DNA from: JAAYAY01 sp964429355
Lineage (GTDB): Bacteria; Planctomycetota; Planctomycetia; Pirellulales; Thermoguttaceae
Direction of reading: 5' to 3'
NCBI GenBank assembly: GCA_964429355.1
Contig: CAYSCH010000171.1
Span: 1 to 18,777, forward strand
DNA: 18,777 nt
Shown here: positions 6,937-14,396 of the stretch, one piece after another
Position numbering within the stretch: position 1 is the stretch's first letter
Layout of the letters: every line of letters starts with the position of its first letter
The notes under the pieces: model-generated
Seen by the model: the letters and a program-made list of their open reading frames with translations, nothing else
Databases searched by the model: none
What the model was told of the DNA's origin: nothing
Translations under genes and position numbers: made by a program

Positions 6937-9516
6937 ATGGATGCTGATCCGATGAGCCTCGAACTTGTCTTGACCCCCGCAGGCAGGCTCAGCCTGATCG
7001 ACACTCCCGACGACCAGGCCGATCTCGGTGCAGTGCGGCTCGACGCCGCCCAGGCACGGGCGATTTCGAAGGCCTTTGCCTCCGGCCACGCGGAGGGACT
7101 GTTCCACCTGGCCGCTCGGCATTCGGGAGGGGCACTCACGCCTCCGCTGGCGTTCTGGAAGGATTACGCGGCCATCTATCTGACGGAACTGTGCCACCTT
7201 CCTGAAGGGAGCTCAGCCCAGATCGAACCGGTTCCGCCCCCTGAGGCATCCAAATTGTCGGAGATCCTCCGAGGCGCTCCACCGATGCGGGGCGCCGAGT
7301 ACCTGGGCGAGGAAGTGCTGGTCCGCATCTGGCAAGACCTTGATGAGTCTGTGCGCCAGCAGATCGCGTCGGCCGGGCAGGGATTGTCGGCGTTTCTCAA
7401 GGAGCAAGCCCCACTGTGGCATCAGGTTGGGCGGGTCTGCTTCCACCTGGCGGAGAACCGCAACGACCCCGATTACCCCTTTGCCTTTCTGGCAACCTAC
7501 GCGCCCAGCGTCGGACGCAGCGCAAAGGTCCAGTATCAGCCCTTGAGCCGGGCACTGCAGGAATATGCGGGCGCCAAGAACAAAAACGCCCTGATCAAGC
7601 TTCTGTTGCCGGTTCACGAGGCGTCGCAAAAGAGCCCGTTCGTTCGCGAGCTTGTCGAGTCCGGCGATCTCTATCAGCCGCTGGCATGGACACCGCGGGA
7701 GGCCTACCGGTTCCTTACCCAGATGCCCCTGCTGGATGAGTGCGGCGTGCTGGTCCGCCTGCCGGACTGGTGGAAGAAGCGCCCACGACCGCGGGTGAGC
7801 GTGACGGTCGGTGACAAGAAGCAGAAGCGGTTCGACGCCGGCACGATGCTCGATTTCAGGGTGGACCTCGCCCTTGGCGACGAGAAGCTGACGGAGGCCG
7901 AATGGAAACAGCTTATGAAGGCCGACGAAGGGCTGGTCCTGCTGCGCGGCCAATGGGTGGAAGTGGATCGCGAGAAAATGGCCGAGGCCCTGGACCACTG
8001 GCGCAAGGTTGATGAGGAGGCGGCCGAGGGGGGCGTTTCGTTCGTCGAGGGAATGCGATTGCTCGCAGGAGCCAATCTGGACGCCACTGACCAGAAAAGC
8101 GACGATGTCCAGCGCGAGTGGTCTTTCGTTCAAGCCGGCAAGTGGCTCGGCGAGATCCTGGCAGACGTTCGCAACCCGGAGAATCTCGATTCTGCCGGAG
8201 TCGGCAGCCGCCTCGCGGCTACGCTGCGCCCCTATCAGCAGACGGGCACGGCGTGGCTCCAGTTCATGTCGAGGCTTGGACTGGGGGCGTGCCTGGCCGA
8301 CGACATGGGCCTGGGTAAGACGATCCAGGTTCTCGCCCTGCTCACAGCCGGGAGTCGGAAGGAGAACCAGCCGCCGTCGCTGCTCGTCCTGCCGGCCTCG
8401 CTTCTGGGCAACTGGCGAGCGGAAATCGCCCGGTTTGCACCCTCCCTGCGCCCCCTGTTTTTGCACCCTTCCGAGACTTCCAAGGAGCGGATGGCCGAAA
8501 TTGCCGGCGATCCGCGCCGGGCCCTTGCCGACGCCGACGTGGTGCTGACGACCTACGGAATGCTGTTGCGGCAGCCGTGGCTCCTCGACGTTGACTGGCG
8601 GCTGGTCGTGCTCGACGAGGCTCAGGCGATCAAGAACCCCACCGCCAACCAGACCCGGATCGTCAAGCGGCTCAAGGCGCAGTCGCGGATCGCCCTGACG
8701 GGCACGCCCGTCGAGAATCGACTTGCCGATCTCTGGTCGCTCTTCGATTTTCTCTGCCCCGGCCTGCTCGGTTCCCAGAAGAAGTTCAAGGAGTTCGTCA
8801 AGCGTCTGAACGAGCGTCAGGAGGGGCGATATGCTCCGCTGCGAGGGCTCGTGCAGCCTTACATCCTCCGCAGGCTCAAGACCGACAAGCGGATCATCAG
8901 CGATCTGCCGGAGAAGACGGAAGTCCGCGCCTACTGTTCTCTGAGCAAGCGGCAAGCCACGCTTTACTCCAAGCTGGTCGAGGAGATGGCCCAGGCCCTG
9001 GAGAAGCTCGAGGGGATCCAGCGCCGCGGGCTTGTCCTGGCCTACCTGATGCGGTTCAAACAGCTCTGCAACCACCCCAGCCACCTGCTGGGCGACGGCC
9101 GGTTCGACGCCTGCGAGAGCGGCAAGTTCCAGCGGTTGGCGGAGATCTGCGAGGAGATCGCCGAGCGGCAGGAAAAGGTGCTGGTCTTCACCCAGTTTCG
9201 CGAAATCACCGAGCCGCTGTCGCGGTTCCTGGCGTCGCAGTTCGGACGAACGGGCCTGGTCCTCCACGGCGGCACGGCGGTGAGAAAACGCAAGACCTTG
9301 GTGGACCAGTTCCAGCAGGAAGGCGGTCCGCCGTTCCTGGTCCTGTCGCTCAAGGCCGGCGGTACAGGGCTCAACCTGACGGCCGCCTCGCACGTGATCC
9401 ATTTCGACCGCTGGTGGAATCCGGCGGTCGAAAACCAGGCGACCGACCGGGCGTTTCGTATCGGCCAGCAGCGCAACGTGCTCGTTCACAAGTTCGTCTG
9501 CCGCGGAACTGTCTAA
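6937..9516 (+). CDS. SNF2-family DNA helicase/translocase, ended early by an in-frame TAA
   Basis: This is an ATP-driven double-strand DNA translocase of the bacterial SNF2 group (YwqA/HepA-like). In order it has a long N-terminal region, a SNF2-helicase-associated domain (DUF3670 type, about 7705-8010), the first RecA-like lobe with Walker A GLGKT (8308-8322) and the Walker B box DEAQ (8614-8625), and the second lobe. The second lobe includes motif V (KAGGTGLNLTAA) and motif VI QATDRAFRIGQQ (9436-9471). All helicase motifs look intact. The frame then meets TAA at 9514-9516 right after FVCRGTV, where relatives continue with GTVEEKID, and the following codons encode exactly that continuation. 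The family N-terminus LELVLTPAGRL suggests a start at ATG 6937 or ATG 6952; neither has a strong ribosome site. It heads a likely operon with the SWIM protein. Confidence 0.9.
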   Translation: MDADPMSLELVLTPAGRLSLIDTPDDQADLGAVRLDAAQARAISKAFASGHAEGLFHLAARHSGGALTPPLAFWKDYAAIYLTELCHLPEGSSAQIEPVPPPEASKLSEILRGAPPMRGAEYLGEEVLVRIWQDLDESVRQQIASAGQGLSAFLKEQAPLWHQVGRVCFHLAENRNDPDYPFAFLATYAPSVGRSAKVQYQPLSRALQEYAGAKNKNALIKLLLPVHEASQKSPFVRELVESGDLYQPLAWTPREAYRFLTQMPLLDECGVLVRLPDWWKKRPRPRVSVTVGDKKQKRFDAGTMLDFRVDLALGDEKLTEAEWKQLMKADEGLVLLRGQWVEVDREKMAEALDHWRKVDEEAAEGGVSFVEGMRLLAGANLDATDQKSDDVQREWSFVQAGKWLGEILADVRNPENLDSAGVGSRLAATLRPYQQTGTAWLQFMSRLGLGACLADDMGLGKTIQVLALLTAGSRKENQPPSLLVLPASLLGNWRAEIARFAPSLRPLFLHPSETSKERMAEIAGDPRRALADADVVLTTYGMLLRQPWLLDVDWRLVVLDEAQAIKNPTANQTRIVKRLKAQSRIALTGTPVENRLADLWSLFDFLCPGLLGSQKKFKEFVKRLNERQEGRYAPLRGLVQPYILRRLKTDKRIISDLPEKTEVRAYCSLSKRQATLYSKLVEEMAQALEKLEGIQRRGLVLAYLMRFKQLCNHPSHLLGDGRFDACESGKFQRLAEICEEIAERQEKVLVFTQFREITEPLSRFLASQFGRTGLVLHGGTAVRKRKTLVDQFQQEGGPPFLVLSLKAGGTGLNLTAASHVIHFDRWWNPAVENQATDRAFRIGQQRNVLVHKFVCRGTV

Positions 9517-9660
9517 GAGAAGATCGACGCTCTGATCGAGGAAAAGACCCAACTGGCGAGCGACCTGCTGGAAGGCGGTGCGGAAAAGATGCTTACGGAA
9601 ATGACCGATTCGCAACTGATCGAACTGGTGGCCCTGGACGTCAGCCGGGCCCTGGAGTAA
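9514..9660 (+). pseudogene. Detached C-terminal tail of the SNF2 helicase after a nonsense codon
   Basis: Past the TAA at 9514-9516 the same frame stays open for 47 residues to a second TAA (9658-9660). It reads EKIDALIEEK and ends LVALDVSRALE, the usual C-terminal helices of SNF2 proteins. One change, GAA to TAA, explains the break. The tail is not otherwise decayed, so either the mutation is recent or it is a sequencing or assembly error. TAA is also a normal stop elsewhere in the window, so recoding is unlikely. There is no obvious restart codon with a ribosome site. Confidence 0.85.
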
Positions 9661-9717
9661 GTGACAATCGTTGGACAGATGGAATTGCGGATCGGCAAGA
9701 ACCATCACCTTGTAGAA

Positions 9718-9723
9718 AAGGAG
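9718..9723 (+). promoter_or_regulatory. Ribosome binding site of the SWIM protein gene
   Basis: AAGGAG lies eight bases before ATG 9732 and fixes that start. The open frame itself runs back into the helicase gene to 9414, so this site decides the start. Confidence 0.7.
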
Positions 9724-9731
9724 TCTCTGGT

Positions 9732-10649
9732 ATGGCATGGTATGGTGATTGGAGGCCCTATGTGCCGGTTGCCAAGCGGCGTCAGCAGGCCAAACGCGAA
9801 ATGGATGCCCTGCGCAAGAAGGGCATGAACGTCGAGCCCGTTACGATCGACGGCCGGAAGATCGCCAAGACTTTCTGGGGCGAGGCCTGGTGCGATCATC
9901 TCGAATCGTTCAGCGACTTCGCGAACCGGTTGCCGCGAGGCCGTACCTACGTGCGGAACGGATCGGTCTGCCACCTGGCGGTCAGCCGCGGCAAAATCGT
10001 GGCCAAGGTGGCCGGGTCGGAGCTCTACAATGTAACCATTCGCATCAAGGAACTGCCGGGCACGAAGTGGAAGGCCGTCAAGCAGCGCAGCGCCGGCCAG
10101 ATCGGCTCCCTGCTGGAATTACTCCAGGGACGGCTCTCCGACCACGTCATGGAAGTGGTGACGCATCGGAAAGAGGGGCTCTTTCCTCTGCCCGGCGAGA
10201 TCTCCTTCGACTGCGACTGCCCTGACTGGGCCGACATGTGCAAGCATGTGGCGGCGGTGCTCTATGGGGTCGGCTCGCGACTGGACGACAAGCCCGAACT
10301 GCTGTTCGTATTGCGAGGAGTGAATCACGAGGAACTGATCGATGCGGATGCCGAAAAGGCGGTGTCGACCGTGACCGGCGGCGGCAAGTCCCGGCGGCTA
10401 TCAGCGGGCAGCCTTTCCGACGTGTTCGGAATCGAAGTGGATACGGGGCCGTCGACCGAGCCCCCCGCAAAGGCCCGAAAGAAGAAGCGTGCAGCCGGCC
10501 CGAAGGCTACCAAGACGGGAGGAAGCGGGAAAAAGACCGCCAGCCCCAAAGGGTCCGTGGCGGTCAAGAAGAAGGCAGTGAAGAAGACTGCCCGCAAGAC
10601 GGCCAGGAAGAAGGCTGTGAAAAAACTTGTGAAGGAGAAAACGGCCTGA
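9732..10649 (+). CDS. SWIM zinc-finger protein with lysine-rich histone-H1-like tail
   Basis: The 305-residue protein starts MAWYGDWRPYVPVAKRR. It contains a SWIM zinc finger, Cys161-x-Cys163 ... Cys170-x-His172, in FDCDCPDWADMCKHVAAVLY. SWIM fingers bind DNA or proteins and in bacteria often sit beside SNF2 helicases (compare ywqB with ywqA in Bacillus). The last 60 residues (246-305) are almost all Lys, Arg, Ala, Thr and Pro, with repeats such as KKAVKK and TARKTARKK. This is a disordered basic tail like that of histone H1 or AlgP, and would be expected to bind DNA. It starts 71 bases after the true end of the helicase frame (215 after the premature stop). Partnering with the helicase is inferred from synteny; the biochemical role is unknown. 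Confidence 0.9.
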   Translation: MAWYGDWRPYVPVAKRRQQAKREMDALRKKGMNVEPVTIDGRKIAKTFWGEAWCDHLESFSDFANRLPRGRTYVRNGSVCHLAVSRGKIVAKVAGSELYNVTIRIKELPGTKWKAVKQRSAGQIGSLLELLQGRLSDHVMEVVTHRKEGLFPLPGEISFDCDCPDWADMCKHVAAVLYGVGSRLDDKPELLFVLRGVNHEELIDADAEKAVSTVTGGGKSRRLSAGSLSDVFGIEVDTGPSTEPPAKARKKKRAAGPKATKTGGSGKKTASPKGSVAVKKKAVKKTARKTARKKAVKKLVKEKTA

Positions 10650-10773
10650 AAGTAAGTGGCCCGCCGTGAGCTGACCCGAGTCCCGGGCCAAGGGAGCGGA
10701 TCTCCGCCCCTTGGAAGGGCAGTGGGCTCCCCGTCGCGAGCCGTTTCGCCTCGTCTCGGCCGGGAGGCGGCCG

Positions 10774-10779
10774 TATAAT
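10774..10779 (+). promoter_or_regulatory. Possible -10 box for nadA
   Basis: A perfect TATAAT lies 127 bases before the nadA ATG in the 256-base gap after the SWIM gene. No convincing -35 element stands 16-18 bases upstream (TCGTCT at 17), so this is only a candidate and implies a leader of about 120 bases. Confidence 0.35.
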
Positions 10780-10905
10780 GGAATTGGTGCCCCTCCCGTT
10801 TGAGAAGCCCGGACACAACGCGGGAGCCTTCCCAGAGGGCGGAAAACAGCCGAGGCGCCATTGGTTTACTTTCGGGCACTATTGTTTTCTTTTTGAGGCT
10901 TGACG

Positions 10906-12051
10906 ATGTCGCAGGTTTTCGAGCAGTCGCTCGCAGATTCGGCCCAACTGCTTTCCTATCAATCGCTCGACGATTCCGTGCTCACCGAGCGGATCCAGGG
11001 GATCCGCCGCGAGTTGGGCTCGAGGCTGCTGATTCTGGGGCACCACTATCAGCAGGATGAGGTGATCGCCCTTTCAGACCTGCGCGGCGACAGCTACAAG
11101 CTGAGCGAGCTGGCGGCCTCCAATACGGAGTGCCGGGCGATCGTTTTCTGCGGCGTCCACTTCATGGCGGAAACGGCCGACATCCTGGCGAATCGGCCCG
11201 AACGGCTTGCCCAGCGCGGCGGCGAGCGGATCCCCGTGGTGCTGCCCGACTTGTCGGCCGGATGCTCGATGGCCGACATGGCTGAGGTCGAACAGGTAGA
11301 GGACTGCTGGGAGCAGCTCTCGGCGTTGATCGATGTCGAGGACGTGATGCCGGTGACGTACGTGAACTCGGCGGCGTCGCTGAAGGCCTTTTGCGGCCGC
11401 CACGGCGGGATCGTCTGCACGTCGGCCAATGCTCGGCCCGTGCTCGAGTGGTCTTTCGCCCAGAGGCGGCGGGTGCTGTTTTTCCCGGATCAGCACCTCG
11501 GCCGAAACACCGCCTTGCGGATGGGTGTGCCGATCGGCCAGATGCCGGTCTGGGATCCCCATGGCGAGGAGCTGGGGGACAATACCGAGGAAGCGATCCG
11601 GTCGAGCCGGGTGATTCTGTGGAAGGGGCACTGCAGCGTTCACCAGATGTTTCTTCCCCAGCATGTGGCCGCCTTCCGCGACCGTTACCCGGGGATCAAG
11701 ATCATGGTCCACCCGGAGTGCATGCAGGAAGTGGTCGACATGGCCGACGAGATCGGCTCCACCGGCGCGATCCTTCGCGCCGTGAGGGAGGCCCCGGCGG
11801 GAACGAAATGGGCCATCGGGACCGAACTGCACCTGGTCAACCGGCTCAAGCACGAGCATCCCGAGCAGGAGATCCACTTTCTTTCCCCGACCGTCTGCAT
11901 GTGTGCGACCATGTATCGGATCGACCTGCCGCACCTCTGCTGGTCGCTGGAGAAGCTGGCCGCCGGCACGCCCGTCAACGTGATTCGCGTCGACGACGAG
12001 ACCGCCGCCGACGCCCTCAAGGCACTCGAGCGGATGCTGGACTTGAAGTAG
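10906..12051 (+). CDS. nadA: Quinolinate synthase A
   Basis: NadA condenses iminoaspartate with dihydroxyacetone phosphate to give quinolinate, the precursor of NAD, using an oxygen-sensitive [4Fe-4S] cluster in the cytoplasm. The 381-residue product shows LGHHYQQDEV near residues 44-53. The three cluster cysteines are Cys120 in SAGCSMADM, Cys272 in HPECMQEV, and Cys331 or Cys333 in TVCMCATM. The motif IGTELHLVNRL is at 304-314. It belongs to the longer NadA subgroup, like that of Bacillus. I start at ATG 10906 because GAGG lies seven bases upstream; a TTG six bases earlier is in frame but only one base from that site. nadB and nadC are not in the window. Its last 35 bases overlap the 3' end of the opposing ankyrin gene. 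Confidence 0.96.
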   Translation: MSQVFEQSLADSAQLLSYQSLDDSVLTERIQGIRRELGSRLLILGHHYQQDEVIALSDLRGDSYKLSELAASNTECRAIVFCGVHFMAETADILANRPERLAQRGGERIPVVLPDLSAGCSMADMAEVEQVEDCWEQLSALIDVEDVMPVTYVNSAASLKAFCGRHGGIVCTSANARPVLEWSFAQRRRVLFFPDQHLGRNTALRMGVPIGQMPVWDPHGEELGDNTEEAIRSSRVILWKGHCSVHQMFLPQHVAAFRDRYPGIKIMVHPECMQEVVDMADEIGSTGAILRAVREAPAGTKWAIGTELHLVNRLKHEHPEQEIHFLSPTVCMCATMYRIDLPHLCWSLEKLAAGTPVNVIRVDDETAADALKALERMLDLK

Positions 12052-14356
12052 GACTATCGGTCTTCGCTGCTTCGAGATCGATCTCGATCGCCCCGATCGC
12101 TGCTTCGGCGGCGCGCTGCACGTAGTCGGTTACGAGCCCTTCGGTATCGACGTCCTTGTCCGGCGGTACCGCTCGTTCGTGCAGCATCGGCAGGGCGTCC
12201 TTGGCCGACGCGCCGATTGCGCCCAGTGTTTCAGCGGCCTGACCCTGGTGGAGGAATCCTCCCTTGTCGAGAATGCGGATCAGAACGGGGATCGTTGACA
12301 GAATCGCCTGCGACTCTCGGCCGACATCCGGATCGATCTTCATCACGGTACGCGCCGCGGCGAGACGTGACCTGTCGGAGCGGTTTTCCGAGGCAGCCAC
12401 TTCCAGCAAATTCGGTAGCGCAGCGCGCGCGGGGCCGCTTGCCCACCAAAGGGCACTTGCCGCATGTTCCACCACCTGCTCGTTTCCCGTTGTGACCGCC
12501 TCGGCAAGGGAGGGAACCGCAGGGCGCCCGATCCGATTCAGGGTGACACTCGCGGAGATTGCGATGGCCGGGTCTTCGTGGCCCAGCAGTTCGACGAGGC
12601 GTGGAACAGCGGGGGCTCCTATGGCCTGAAGGGTGGCAATGACTGGGAGGCGTGTCGGCGACCCCATTGGGGAGAGCAGCGGCACAAGATCGTCGATGAC
12701 TCTCGGGCCGAATCGGGCCAAGGACTTCCCAGCCGAATCAGCCATGGTGCGCCATTCCTGGCGGCCTGCGTTTCGATCGTGACGTGTCGGCCCTCTCTCG
12801 GGCGGGTTTCTGAGAACTGCCAGCAAGGCATCCAGAGTCGCCTGGCTTGGTGCAGCACACGCGCCGATTGCAGAAGCGGCGCCAGCCCGCACGGCAGGCT
12901 CCACGTCGCCCTGCATCATCTTCACGAGTTCCGCTTCGATCCGTTTGTCGCCGAATCGGTACACATCACGGTCCATTGCACGGGCCATACAAAGTCGATA
13001 TTCGGCGGCATCGTGCTGCAAGAGTCGCATGATGGTCGAAGCCGCGGAATCGCCCATGCTTACGAGCAGGCTCAGGCACATGGCACACATTATGGGTTCG
13101 TCCCCCTCGACGATTGCGTTGTACAAGGCCGTCGCCATCCCCTGCTTCGCCTCTTCGGGCAGAACGTCCCGAGCGCCGGGCTTCATCCGCTCAAGGGTGA
13201 TTGCCGCCATGAACACGTGGTCTTTCTTGCTCAACTGCTGTGTTATGAGCGGCAACGCATCTTCCGCTTCAGGCCCCATGGCTTCAAACAACGGGTAGAA
13301 CATCTCGATGGGTGTGCCGGATTCGATGTGTTCGATTGCGAGGGGAATCATCTCCTTTCCCCGTAGCACTAATTCTGGCTGAACGGCCAGACGTTGCTCC
13401 TTCCCCGTGGCGGAAGCGTACTCCGCGATCAGTTCCTGCGACGACTTGTCCTGGAAGAGCGGAAACGGGGTATCGGAACGAGCAAAGCGTGGCTCGGTGC
13501 CGCCGTTGATCTCCAGCAGCCAGTCATAGATCTCCCTCGTGCCGCAGATTGCCGCATGGCGGACCGCGGTGATGCCCCCCTTGTTTGGCAAATCCAACCG
13601 GGCCCCGGCTCGGACGAGCAACTTGACAATCTCGAGATCCCTGTGATCCGAGAGACTGAACAGCGGTGTCTCGCAAGTCTCGTTTTCTCTGGCGTTCGGG
13701 TCGGCTCCCGCTTCGAGAAGAAGCTGCACGATCTTGTGCTCCGTTGCGAGGTGAAGGGCGGCGTACCCTCGGCTGGAGGCTGCATTCACGTCGGCGCCCC
13801 GTTGAAGCAGCATCTGGACGAGTTCCGGGTGCCGACTGTTGGCTGCATCGGCGATGCCGGCATCGGGAGAAACACCCGCGTCGAGCAGGAGCTTGGCGCT
13901 TTCGGTTCGGCCCAAATAGCACGCCCGTACCAATGCCACGTCCTCGGGCTTGGCGCCTGCAGCGAGCAGCATCTCGATCGCCTGGGGACTGGGAGAGCTC
14001 GCTGCCTCGAACAGCACGGAACACCCCGACGCGTCTCTGGCGTTGACGTTTGCGCCATGGTCGATCAGCACACGCATCACCTCGATGTGTTCGCGGTCAG
14101 CGGCGCGGTGCAACGGAGTGCGGCCAGCATCATCGACGGAGTTGGGGTCCGCACCTCGTTCGAGCAGATCAACAACGGCTTTGACTTCTCCGTGGGCGCT
14201 ACATTCGACCAGAACGTTTTCTTCTTTCCCCGGTTTTACAGGCAGAGTTTCCGGAACTCCGGTTCGAGTTTCCTGGGCTCCAACCGTGCGTGCCAAGCTG
14301 GCGAGGAGAACCAGGAACAGTGCCTTCGAGCAAGCGAGCGTAAGACTCCTGGGCAT
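12017..14356 (-). CDS. Exported ankyrin-repeat and HEAT-repeat protein
   Basis: The 779-residue protein begins with a clear signal peptide (hydrophobic ALFLVLLASLA, likely cut after VGA near residue 27). Residues about 45-285 form ankyrin repeats, with typical units such as GRTPLHRAAD, GANVNARDASG and GADPNARENET. From about 330 to 760 the protein is helical HEAT-like repeats, clearest from about 480 (for example GAPAVPRLVELLGHEDPA and IGRPAVPSLAEA). The tail is Ser/Pro-rich. No membrane anchor or catalytic domain is seen, so it is probably a periplasmic or outer scaffold that binds other proteins. GGAGGA sits five bases before the ATG. It follows the sulfatase by 40 bases on the same strand, so the two are probably co-transcribed. 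The partner is unknown. Confidence 0.9.
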   Translation of the reverse strand: MPRSLTLACSKALFLVLLASLARTVGAQETRTGVPETLPVKPGKEENVLVECSAHGEVKAVVDLLERGADPNSVDDAGRTPLHRAADREHIEVMRVLIDHGANVNARDASGCSVLFEAASSPSPQAIEMLLAAGAKPEDVALVRACYLGRTESAKLLLDAGVSPDAGIADAANSRHPELVQMLLQRGADVNAASSRGYAALHLATEHKIVQLLLEAGADPNARENETCETPLFSLSDHRDLEIVKLLVRAGARLDLPNKGGITAVRHAAICGTREIYDWLLEINGGTEPRFARSDTPFPLFQDKSSQELIAEYASATGKEQRLAVQPELVLRGKEMIPLAIEHIESGTPIEMFYPLFEAMGPEAEDALPLITQQLSKKDHVFMAAITLERMKPGARDVLPEEAKQGMATALYNAIVEGDEPIMCAMCLSLLVSMGDSAASTIMRLLQHDAAEYRLCMARAMDRDVYRFGDKRIEAELVKMMQGDVEPAVRAGAASAIGACAAPSQATLDALLAVLRNPPERGPTRHDRNAGRQEWRTMADSAGKSLARFGPRVIDDLVPLLSPMGSPTRLPVIATLQAIGAPAVPRLVELLGHEDPAIAISASVTLNRIGRPAVPSLAEAVTTGNEQVVEHAASALWWASGPARAALPNLLEVAASENRSDRSRLAAARTVMKIDPDVGRESQAILSTIPVLIRILDKGGFLHQGQAAETLGAIGASAKDALPMLHERAVPPDKDVDTEGLVTDYVQRAAEAAIGAIEIDLEAAKTDSPTSSPASARVP

Positions 14357-14396
14357 TGTCTTCCTCCAATGCGATGCTTGGGTCGCAACTTCGCCC

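Noticed and set aside
9514..9516. Programmed readthrough or stop-codon recoding in the SNF2 gene
   Set aside because: The codon is TAA, which this gene's own distal end uses as a normal stop, and there is no sign of a recoding structure.
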